Source: Chryseobacterium formosum
Lineage (GTDB): Bacteria > Bacteroidota > Bacteroidia > Flavobacteriales > Weeksellaceae
Direction of reading: 5' to 3'
Length of the DNA: 64,000 nucleotides
NCBI RefSeq assembly: GCF_026460885.1
Contig: NZ_JAOVZW010000001.1
Span: 124,001 to 188,000, forward strand
Translations under genes and position numbers: made by a program
Notes under the pieces: model-generated
Told to the model about the DNA's origin: nothing
Database searches by the model: none
Seen by the model: the letters and a program-made list of their open reading frames with translations, nothing else
Shown: one piece after another, positions 24,949 through 33,003 of the stretch
How positions within the stretch are numbered: the first letter of the stretch is position 1
Layout of the letters: each line of letters starts with the position of its first letter

Positions 24949-25116
24949 ATGGAAACACCAAATCACAATTCAGATATAGTTTTTAAAGAAGATATCTACA
25001 CAATCAGTTGGAGCGATATCGAAAATACAGAAATTGATTACGAAAATTATTTAAGCGACATCGAAAATTTCTTAAGAGAAGATTTTGAAAATGATATTCT
25101 GGAAGATGATTATTAA
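24949..25116 (+). CDS. 55-aa strongly acidic protein of the island
   Basis: Starts at METPNHNSD (24949); the longer frame from 24874 covers the duplicated leader and is rejected. The protein is very rich in Asp and Glu, with motifs such as SWSDIEN, ENYLSDIEN and a DILEDDY tail, no Cys, no signal peptide and no membrane segment. I do not recognise a family. It has three tandem motif/-7 units upstream, more than any other gene here, so it may be the most tightly controlled or most highly expressed. Acidic small proteins can act as DNA mimics, chaperones or antitoxins; none of these is shown. Confidence 0.65.
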   Translation: METPNHNSDIVFKEDIYTISWSDIENTEIDYENYLSDIENFLREDFENDILEDDY

Positions 25117-25139
25117 AATTAAAAAAAATAAATTTCAAG

Positions 25140-25174
25140 GCGTCAAGTTCTGTCGATTCTCAATGGCAGATTTG
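25140..25174 (+). promoter_or_regulatory. Island operator-promoter 7 (before the fibre gene)
   Basis: Motif GCGTCAAGTTCTGTCGA (25140-25156) and -7-like CAGATTTG (25167-25174); 35-nt geometry. Gives a leader of roughly 240 nt before the fibre ATG. Confidence 0.7.
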
Positions 25175-25266
25175 AAGTATCATTAAAGCACAAAAACAAT
25201 CAATTATTCTTTTTGAAAGCCTTTGAATTCAGCCTATAAAAAGTCTGAACAGCCAAAATTATGTTT
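25169..25266 (+). repeat. Leader direct repeat, copy B
   Basis: Second copy of the leader found at 24820-24918, again directly after an island operator-promoter. Confidence 0.65.
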
Positions 25267-25284
25267 AAAAATTAAATTAAAAAT

Positions 25285-25353
25285 ATGATCATTAAAAATA
25301 AAGGTGGATATCCTTCGCCGGAAACCACCTTAAAAAATAAGGCTAAAACATGA
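25285..25353 (+). CDS. Possible 22-aa leader peptide
   Basis: ATG at 25285 to TGA at 25351-25353 in the long leader of the fibre gene; the peptide is Lys-rich (MIIKNKGGYPSPETTLKNK). A hairpin with arms AAGGTGG (25301-25307) and CCACCTT (25325-25331) and an inner TCC/GGA pair lies within it. It could be a leader peptide, a structured 5' region or chance. Confidence 0.25.
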   Translation: MIIKNKGGYPSPETTLKNKAKT

Positions 25354-25379
25354 AGCAATTCTACTAAAAAGAAACTTCA

Positions 25380-25399
25380 AAATTTTAATCTTAAAAACC
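25380..25399 (+). repeat. 20-nt leader motif shared with the 1377-aa gene, copy A
   Basis: AAATTTTAATCTTAAAAACC, identical at 28699-28718, and about the same distance before both ATGs. Confidence 0.6.
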
Positions 25400-25418
25400 T
25401 TAACAAAAATGATAAAAT

Positions 25419-28400
25419 ATGGAAGAAAACGAAGAACTTGATTCTGATTTTAACACAGATAACATCCCTATTTCCGATGGTTTTTGGAATTATATGGAAA
25501 ATTACTGGCATCACAATCGTGAATTTCCCGAAAGTACAGAAGCCTCTCTTAATAAAAAAGCTGATCTCATTGATGGTAAAGTTCCATCGTCACAGCTTCC
25601 CAGTTACGTGGATGATGTTTTGGAATTTGATTCATTTGAGAATTTGCCCAATCCGGGAGAAAAAGGAAAAATTTATCTAATTACAAATAATAATTCTCAG
25701 TTCAGATGGAGTGGCTCGGAATATATTCAGCTTAATTCTGGTGAGAATGTGATGACTACTAATACACAACAAGGTGTAAGTGAAACCAAAAGATTCTTAA
25801 CAAAAGGTGGAAATGGCTATTTGAATAACTCTTTATTTGCTTATGCAAATGATGGTTCTTATCCCGCTATATCTTTCCATAGAGAGGGTGATAATCCATT
25901 TCAAATATTGGCACAAAATGATACTTTTTATTTTACTAGTGGAACTGGTTCAGATAGGGCTAAAATAGAAGCCAGCTCTTTTATAAAGTCTGGTGGAACT
26001 GGAAATAATTTGTTAAAAGATGATGGTAATACAATTGCTCTATACTCATTGGGAACTACTCATTATCACAAAGAATTATATAATGGAGATTATAATGACA
26101 ATGTAGATGCTCATACTTTATTAGAAGATTATAAATTCAAATTTGTACATAGAATCTCAGCAGGTTCACCAAATTTATTTCCAGCACCAGACAATGCTAA
26201 TTCTATAATTGCATTATCTACTCATCCAGGAGGTTATGGAAATCTGTTAGGTGTTAATGATAATGGGGAATGGTTTACAAAACAAAAAGTTGCGGGTAGT
26301 TATTCAACAAATTGGGAACAGTTTGCATATAGAAGTTGGGTTAATACACAAATAACAAATACTGTTGGTGCTTATTTACCATTGACAGGTGGTACAATTG
26401 AGGGTCAGATAAAAATTAACAGAACAAACCCAAATGTGGCACAATTACACTTAGCTGAAAATGGTCAGAATAAGTGGATAGTTGAATCAGGTAATAATGG
26501 TGTTTTTCAAATTGCAGAATATGGTATTGCTGAAAGGTTTAAAATAGCACCGAATGCAGCAGCACCAACGTTCAACAATGAAATAATGTGGCACGCAGGT
26601 ATTTTTAATCCTAATGATAAAGTAAACAAATCAGGTGATACCATGACTGGTGGACTTAATGTTCCAACTGTGAATTTATCAGCTGGTGCATTAGTTTCAT
26701 CTAATTTGACAGGTAGCCAAATACTTGCGGGAGTAAGTAACACTTTATATATCGGTAATTCAGGAGGTTTACAAAATATATATTTTGAAACTGGAGCAAC
26801 TGATTTAAGACATTATAGAACAGATTTAGGTTATGGCGTTATATGGGATGCTCATAATTTATCTAACCCAGCTACAACTACTCAATTAGATAGTAAGGTG
26901 AGTAAGTCAGGTGATACCATGACAGGTATGCTTAATTTTACTAATAACGCTGGTGGAATTAGTGGTGTGATTGCTGATAATGATTATTGGCGAGTTTATG
27001 GAAGTAATACAGGTTCAAACCAAGGTTATTTGGAAATTGCAACTGGTGATGATGGTGATGAACCAATTCATGTACGTCAGTATGTTGGTGAATTTCAAAA
27101 TCTTTTAAGAACCGCAACACTTCTTGATGCAAATGGTAATACTGAGTTTCCAAATACAACAAGAACTAAGAAACTCATTGCAAACTACCCAACATCAACA
27201 TTAGGTCAAAACTTAGGTTCAGGAGGAATTGGGAATACACTAGAGTTGAGAAACTATGATGCTTATGGAACTAACTTTTGGTCTAATGATGGTGGTTCAG
27301 GTTTTATACAACAACAAAGATTCGATGGTAACCCAGCTGCTTATGCATTATTTCTTCAACCTTTGGGCGGTCAATTATTCTACGGTAATAATGAAGTAGC
27401 TACTGTAAATCAATTACCTAATATGGGTAATTATGTAAACAAATCAGGTGATACCATGGCAGGTGGACTTGTTGTTAATAGTCCTGATTCTAATGGTTCA
27501 GGTAGTTTAGGTAATTTACCATTAAATGTTAAATTATTTTTAGCTAATGGAAATGGTATTCAAGCGAATTATGGTACCGTTTTTTGGACAGAAGGAACTG
27601 GAGGTGGTTATATTCAGCAACAAAGAGCTGATGGTCAACAAACTGCCTATCCACTAAATTTACAACCATATGGTGGTGGATTATTTTATGGTAATAATGA
27701 AGTAGCTACGGTAAATCAATTACCTAATATGAATAATTATATTCCTACTTCACACCATGTTTATAGCATTAGTTCGAATGATATTAACAATTGGAATCAA
27801 GCTTACACTTGGGGAAATCATGCTAATGCCGGATATTCTAGTTCTGCTTGGGTTTACGAAAATTTTTTCAATTCCAATCCTCTAAGTATTTTAGGTATTA
27901 ATCACGATGCAAATAATCTTAATAAATCAGGATTTTATTCTGTAGGATATGAAACAAAAAACACAGGTGATTACACATCATCACAAGATGGCATAAGAGC
28001 GTTACTTCATTTTGAAACAGAGAATATCTATTCAGCATCTCAGATTCAAACCGAAAGATATAACGGAAATATCTTATCTAGGACAAGAACAGATGGAGGA
28101 TGGTCTGGCTGGATTAGACATTGGGGAAATAATGATTTTACACAAAACAATATTGACAATTGGAATTATTTGGTTAATAATGCAGCCACTCAATCTTGGA
28201 TACAATCCCAAAACTACATCACTCAAGATTTTGTTGAAGAAAAACTTAATGAGCTTTCAGGAGAAATTACAAATCCTGATTATCCAATCTACATCAGAAA
28301 CAAATTTTCAACTATTATTATCACTGAAGACTATCATGGTGAACCTTTGCAATTGGAGGGCGAATTAATTCCGGAAAGCTACATAAGTATCATCAACCTG

Positions 28401-28541
28401 AGTAAAAGCATTGTTGATTTAAACAGATTTGAGCCAACAATCGATAGAATCTCAGAACAGGAAACTACAGAATATTACATAAACAAAGAGCAAAGGTTAA
28501 TTAAAAAAGGATCTTACAGAAGCGCTCAGATTTTAATCTAA
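25419..28541 (+). CDS. Phage-tail-fibre-like protein with pyocin-knob domains
   Basis: 1040 aa, no signal peptide. Near the N-terminus (about 45-105) is a segment typical of tail fibres: KVPSSQLPSYVDDVLEF..GEKGKIYLIT..FRWSGSEYIQL. Two pyocin-knob-like regions follow (about 228-308, HTLLEDYKFKFVHRISAGSPN..; and about 818-905, NLNKSGFYSVGYETKN..ASQIQTERYNG..GGWSGWIR). Three SGDTM(T/A)G fibre repeats stand near 405, 498 and 677. Residues about 610-675 and 715-775 are an internal duplication (QQQRxDG..AYxLxLQPxGG.LFYGNNEVATVNQLPNM). Such proteins form receptor-binding trimers of phages and R-pyocins. No tail or capsid genes are nearby, so it is probably a targeting or adhesin module of the island. 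Confidence 0.88.
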   Translation: MEENEELDSDFNTDNIPISDGFWNYMENYWHHNREFPESTEASLNKKADLIDGKVPSSQLPSYVDDVLEFDSFENLPNPGEKGKIYLITNNNSQFRWSGSEYIQLNSGENVMTTNTQQGVSETKRFLTKGGNGYLNNSLFAYANDGSYPAISFHREGDNPFQILAQNDTFYFTSGTGSDRAKIEASSFIKSGGTGNNLLKDDGNTIALYSLGTTHYHKELYNGDYNDNVDAHTLLEDYKFKFVHRISAGSPNLFPAPDNANSIIALSTHPGGYGNLLGVNDNGEWFTKQKVAGSYSTNWEQFAYRSWVNTQITNTVGAYLPLTGGTIEGQIKINRTNPNVAQLHLAENGQNKWIVESGNNGVFQIAEYGIAERFKIAPNAAAPTFNNEIMWHAGIFNPNDKVNKSGDTMTGGLNVPTVNLSAGALVSSNLTGSQILAGVSNTLYIGNSGGLQNIYFETGATDLRHYRTDLGYGVIWDAHNLSNPATTTQLDSKVSKSGDTMTGMLNFTNNAGGISGVIADNDYWRVYGSNTGSNQGYLEIATGDDGDEPIHVRQYVGEFQNLLRTATLLDANGNTEFPNTTRTKKLIANYPTSTLGQNLGSGGIGNTLELRNYDAYGTNFWSNDGGSGFIQQQRFDGNPAAYALFLQPLGGQLFYGNNEVATVNQLPNMGNYVNKSGDTMAGGLVVNSPDSNGSGSLGNLPLNVKLFLANGNGIQANYGTVFWTEGTGGGYIQQQRADGQQTAYPLNLQPYGGGLFYGNNEVATVNQLPNMNNYIPTSHHVYSISSNDINNWNQAYTWGNHANAGYSSSAWVYENFFNSNPLSILGINHDANNLNKSGFYSVGYETKNTGDYTSSQDGIRALLHFETENIYSASQIQTERYNGNILSRTRTDGGWSGWIRHWGNNDFTQNNIDNWNYLVNNAATQSWIQSQNYITQDFVEEKLNELSGEITNPDYPIYIRNKFSTIIITEDYHGEPLQLEGELIPESYISIINLSKSIVDLNRFEPTIDRISEQETTEYYINKEQRLIKKGSYRSAQILI

Positions 28542-28563
28542 AACTCACATCCTTTCTCATCTT

Positions 28564-28598
28564 AGGTCAATTTTTGTCACATCGACAGAATAACATTA
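28564..28598 (+). promoter_or_regulatory. Island operator-promoter 8 (before the 1377-aa gene), weak -7
   Basis: Motif AGGTCAATTTTTGTCAC (28564-28580). The expected -7 position (28591-28598) reads TAACATTA, two mismatches from consensus. Confidence 0.55.
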
Positions 28599-28698
28599 TA
28601 TCTATAAAACAATTAAGAAGATGAGTAGAAATCTTATTGATTGATACAACTTAAAAACAACCAAATCCGAAAAAATTCTTATCAAAAGAACATTCGTG

Positions 28699-28718
28699 AA
28701 ATTTTAATCTTAAAAACC
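28699..28718 (+). repeat. 20-nt leader motif shared with the fibre gene, copy B
   Basis: Identical to 25380-25399; ends 14 nt before the ATG at 28733. Confidence 0.6.
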
Positions 28719-28732
28719 AAAACAAATTTAAA

Positions 28733-31700
28733 ATGTCAACAAATTTAAACAACAACAATTCTTCGCAAACACTTTTTAGGTTTGCAGCTATGAGAAACCC
28801 GGAATTATCAGATCCAAAAAATAAAAATCAGAGATTCGTCTTCAGAAGCCCACAAGCAAAAAACACAAGTAAGATTGATCCATTGGTAAATTCTACTACA
28901 AGCTTACAATCTATATTCAAAAACCCTTCAGCAATTAATGGTTTTACTGTACATTCTGAAGATTCATTAAAAACTCTTTATCCTGATTTTTATGATTTTG
29001 CAATCTGGGTTGCGAGAAATAAATCAACCGCTACTAAAGAAGAGTTTGATAAACAAATTGAACTGTGCAAAACCCATGGCTCTTTAGCCGTTACTGAAGT
29101 TCTTTGGGATAACCTTACTTATCAGGTAGTAACTCAAAAAGATTTTTACGCAAAAGAACTGATCATGCAGTATCTTCATTTAGCTCACATTCTTGAAAAT
29201 TATGATACTTCAGAAGAATCATATCAGGATATGATTAAAGCTAAAGTAGTTTTACCGAAAGAACTATTTAAAGTTTCACAATCAAATGCTCTTCAAACTG
29301 GTATCTCAACAACTCAGAGAACGGTCTATAATGACCAAGCAATGAAGTTTGCAGAAGCTACGATTAGTCTGAAAGAAAATCAGGATCTTGTAAATACTTT
29401 ATCTAAATTAGAAAAGACATACAAGAAACAATACGATGAGGCGTACAAATCGGCTTACACTGCATACGAAAGGGAAACAAAACCAGCTATTCAAGCTGTT
29501 CGAAGAGAAGCTGCTGAAGCCGACCGAAAAAAACAGATTCTAGAAAACAGAATCAATTATCTTACTCAATTAAGTGTTGCAGATCCTGAAAAATTCTATG
29601 CAAATGCAGAGTTAGATATGGAGCTACACCGTATCAAAGATGAAATTATGCACATCACTGTTGCAGAAGCAGAAATTCCTGATTTTGAATTTAGTTTTAA
29701 TACTCCGGAAATTGATGCTGCAAAATTAGGCAGAACAATGAGTATTCAGGATCAAAATGCATTAAATAAGCTATTTGGAACCTCTTCAGTCACAGAAGCT
29801 TTAGCAGGAATCACCACTTTTGATGAATTAAGCCAAGCTATTGTTACAAATAATCAGGCTCTACAGCAGACTGTACTTACCAATACAGTTGTCAATCAGC
29901 AGATTTCTACAACTGTTGGAGGTGTAGTTATTCCTGTAAATAATAATACTCAAAATTCGAATGGCTGGATTCCGTACAGTGTAAGAACTTATAACTATGG
30001 GAATAATGCATGGTTTATCATGCTGACTATGAATAATTATACGCACAATATTGTTTCTGGATCCTATAAAGTTACCATCAATGGAACAGACATTAGCTCT
30101 ACCAATATCATCTCAAATGTAAATGGTGTACATTCATTATTTTATAATGGAACTAATATTCCTGCCTCTCAAACATCCAATTCGAATGGATTTGTTTTAC
30201 AAGGTGAAGTTCTTTTAGATGATGGGAAAACATATTCATTAAGCGTTACTTTAACCAAAGACCCATACGAATTAGACAGAGTACTTAAACAGAATATCTT
30301 TAAAGGTAGTGCTGCTTTTATCCCTGTTCGAGAACCTGTAGAACCACAAACACCAGAAAACCCAACTAATCCTGGAAATCCTCAAACTCCTGCGACTCCT
30401 GGAACCCCAGTTGAAACCGGTGCTTTTATCCCTTCCGGCTTTGGAATGAAAAACATTGGTGTTGCAGATTATCTTAAAGTAGAGCAAAGCACTTATTGTT
30501 ATGTAGAAGGTGACGTTGCTCACATCGAAAACATTATGGCGCGTGAATACAAAGAACGTTCTACCAGAAGATTAAAAAGAAGTGAATCTCAAACTACAAA
30601 GTCTACAGAATCTGAAAAAGAAAAACTTACAGATACAACAACTACCGAAAGGCACGAAATGCAGAACGAGATTTCCAAAATTATGCAGGAGTCTAAAGAT
30701 TTTGCAGCACAAGCGGGAGTTAACGCAAGCTGGGGATTACCTGGTGGAGGAACAATTGGAATGAATGCAAACGCAAGCTATGCCACTCATAATTCTAAAG
30801 AGGAAAGTACACGACAGGCCGTCACAGAAGCAAAAGATATTACAACTAGAGCTTTAGACAGAATCGTAACGAAAGTAAAAGAAGAACGTATTGATAAAGT
30901 TTTAGAAGAATACGAAGAAAATAACAAGCATGGTTTCGATAATACAAAAGGCAGCAGTCATGTTGTAGGAGTTTACAGATGGGTAGACAAAGTGGTAAAA
31001 AACCAAATCTACAATTACGGTAAACGTATGATGTTTGAATTTATGATTCCTGAGCCCGCAAAATTACATTCTTTAGGAGTAAAAATGATTGATGCTTCTA
31101 CACAAATTGTAAAACCAATTGATCCAAGGGAATCATCAGTACATCAAATGAAAGATTTCATATCATTAAGCTCCGATACCACAATGAAATACTGGTTAAG
31201 TAGGTTTAATGTGGAAATAGATGAATTCCCAATTGCGACGTTCAATATTAACAAATCTTTCCATGAAAAAGACCCTTCACATACTGGCAAAGATGATGAT
31301 AAAGTACAGGTTACCAATGGTTCCGGAGAAGTAGAAATTCCAGAAGGCTATATGGTTGATCAGGTAAATTATATCTTTAATACGTATCCACATGGTTTCC
31401 ATGGTTCTCATCAAGCATTCATGACTATTGCCGGAAGACCTTTGCCTTGGATTACATCTATTCATGAAACACAAAAACACGGAATATTATCTGGTTTAAA
31501 TGTTAAGAACAAATTAGCTTTCTCATTTGCTACAGGCGAAAGTCCAATTATGGAAGGAAGTTTAGATGTCAGATGTAATTTAACCCCAGAAGCAAAAAAT
31601 GCTTGGTTGCAAAAAACCTTCAACAAAATCATCGAAGCCTACGAAATCGAATTAGAAAAATACAACCAAGCTTTAGCAGAAGCAAAAGCTTTGGGTGTAC

Positions 31701-32866
31701 AGATTAAAGGTTCAAATCCTGGTTTCTACAGAAAAATTGAGAATACAATTTTAAGAAAAAACTGTATTTCTTACATGATTGATCAGAATACAAATACCGC
31801 ACTTACTTTTGGTAAAGGAAAATATCACAACAATGGTTATACTTCCGGAAATGAAACGTTCTTAAATACCGATATTAAAGTTGATTCTTCTTTAGATCAG
31901 TATGCTGCATTTGTTAAATTTATGGAGCAAGCTTTCGAATGGGATATTATGAGCTACTATTTCTATCCTTTTTATTGGGGAGACAGAGAAAAATGGTCAA
32001 ATATGTATCAGTTCGATGATAACGATCCGACATTCAGAGCCTTTATGCAGTCTGGTATGGCGAGAGTGATTGTTACCGTAAGACCTGGTTTTGAAGAAGC
32101 AGTAAGACATTTCCTTGCAACCGGACAAATCTGGAACGGTGGTGAAGTTCCTGTAATCGACGATCCATTATTCTTATCAATTGTAGACGAAATGCGTGCT
32201 GCAGTTGGTAAAAAACAAGGTGAGCCGTGGAGAGAGAAAATCCCGACTTCGCTTACCATTCTTCAGGCAGATTCTATTGGCTTGAGAGTAGAAAAAGCAT
32301 TGCCATGTAATTGTGAACCGGGAGTGAAGTTTGACGATCAGTTAGGAGAAATGTGCGCAAGCAATTTTGCACTGAACAACAATCAGATTGGGCAGTCTTC
32401 AGATAAATGGATGGAGATTAGTTTTAATGAAATGGATGATACTTCATTTACGACAATTCAGGATTTTAAGGATGCGGGAGTTTATCCTAAAACATTTGAA
32501 TGCTTGGGTAATTCATTTGAAATAGGTGATGAATTGACAGGATCTGATTCTTCAATAAAGCTTTACAAGCGTATTGCAGAAGAAGTTTCACAAATTGAAG
32601 GTGTAGAAGCGTATCCTACCGGAGAAAACGGAATTACATTTAAAGTAAACGCAAGACTTATCAAAAACTTTGAGTTTAGGGAAGTGAGTGTAGATCATAC
32701 AAAAAAAATCCTTGCTTTTGTTTTCACTACAGATGCAGAAACTTATCTAAAAATTGACAACCCTGAGCTTGCGATAGGATTATCAAGAATCTTAGATAAA
32801 GATGGTCAGCCACTTACTACAGATGAGTATACTAATCAGGCTCCGCTTTCTAAATTTTTAGTGTAA
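28733..32866 (+). CDS. 1377-aa multidomain protein of unknown family
   Basis: No signal peptide or membrane segment. Order of visible parts: Asn/Ser-rich start; mostly helical region (about 60-320) with a charged coiled-coil stretch near 225-275 (AVRREAAEADRKKQILENRINYL); an Ala/Thr/Gln region with QQISTTVGGV near 390; an Ig-like or beta domain (about 405-525); a Pro-rich linker (about 533-560); a conserved-looking centre beginning GMKNIGVADYLKVEQ (about 570) with VAHIENIMAREYKERSTRRLKR, a Thr/Glu coiled-coil (TTTTERHEMQNEISKIMQ) and an Ala/Gly segment; then a long C-terminal part with FHGSHQAFMTI, SYYFYPFYWGDREKW and GMARVIVTVRPGFEEAVRHF. I recall similar large hypothetical proteins but no assigned function. 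It could be a structural or delivery subunit; this is inference from its neighbours. Confidence 0.75.
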   Translation: MSTNLNNNNSSQTLFRFAAMRNPELSDPKNKNQRFVFRSPQAKNTSKIDPLVNSTTSLQSIFKNPSAINGFTVHSEDSLKTLYPDFYDFAIWVARNKSTATKEEFDKQIELCKTHGSLAVTEVLWDNLTYQVVTQKDFYAKELIMQYLHLAHILENYDTSEESYQDMIKAKVVLPKELFKVSQSNALQTGISTTQRTVYNDQAMKFAEATISLKENQDLVNTLSKLEKTYKKQYDEAYKSAYTAYERETKPAIQAVRREAAEADRKKQILENRINYLTQLSVADPEKFYANAELDMELHRIKDEIMHITVAEAEIPDFEFSFNTPEIDAAKLGRTMSIQDQNALNKLFGTSSVTEALAGITTFDELSQAIVTNNQALQQTVLTNTVVNQQISTTVGGVVIPVNNNTQNSNGWIPYSVRTYNYGNNAWFIMLTMNNYTHNIVSGSYKVTINGTDISSTNIISNVNGVHSLFYNGTNIPASQTSNSNGFVLQGEVLLDDGKTYSLSVTLTKDPYELDRVLKQNIFKGSAAFIPVREPVEPQTPENPTNPGNPQTPATPGTPVETGAFIPSGFGMKNIGVADYLKVEQSTYCYVEGDVAHIENIMAREYKERSTRRLKRSESQTTKSTESEKEKLTDTTTTERHEMQNEISKIMQESKDFAAQAGVNASWGLPGGGTIGMNANASYATHNSKEESTRQAVTEAKDITTRALDRIVTKVKEERIDKVLEEYEENNKHGFDNTKGSSHVVGVYRWVDKVVKNQIYNYGKRMMFEFMIPEPAKLHSLGVKMIDASTQIVKPIDPRESSVHQMKDFISLSSDTTMKYWLSRFNVEIDEFPIATFNINKSFHEKDPSHTGKDDDKVQVTNGSGEVEIPEGYMVDQVNYIFNTYPHGFHGSHQAFMTIAGRPLPWITSIHETQKHGILSGLNVKNKLAFSFATGESPIMEGSLDVRCNLTPEAKNAWLQKTFNKIIEAYEIELEKYNQALAEAKALGVQIKGSNPGFYRKIENTILRKNCISYMIDQNTNTALTFGKGKYHNNGYTSGNETFLNTDIKVDSSLDQYAAFVKFMEQAFEWDIMSYYFYPFYWGDREKWSNMYQFDDNDPTFRAFMQSGMARVIVTVRPGFEEAVRHFLATGQIWNGGEVPVIDDPLFLSIVDEMRAAVGKKQGEPWREKIPTSLTILQADSIGLRVEKALPCNCEPGVKFDDQLGEMCASNFALNNNQIGQSSDKWMEISFNEMDDTSFTTIQDFKDAGVYPKTFECLGNSFEIGDELTGSDSSIKLYKRIAEEVSQIEGVEAYPTGENGITFKVNARLIKNFEFREVSVDHTKKILAFVFTTDAETYLKIDNPELAIGLSRILDKDGQPLTTDEYTNQAPLSKFLV

Positions 32867-32907
32867 TCTTTTAAATTTTTCAAATCATTAATCGGGTAAA
32901 AACCGAG

Positions 32908-32943
32908 ATTATAAGGCAGCACTCTTTTGTGCTGCCTTATAAT
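32908..32943. terminator. Strong hairpin between the 1377-aa gene and the toxin-like gene
   Basis: Perfect 15-bp arms ATTATAAGGCAGCAC (32908-32922) and complement (32929-32943), 6-nt loop. No T-run follows, so it could end, attenuate or stabilise the transcript rather than terminate fully. Confidence 0.65.
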
Positions 32944-33003
32944 CCTCATGAAATTTTTGAAAGTAAAAAATAGTGAATTGTTTAACAACTAAAAACGAAG
33001 AAA

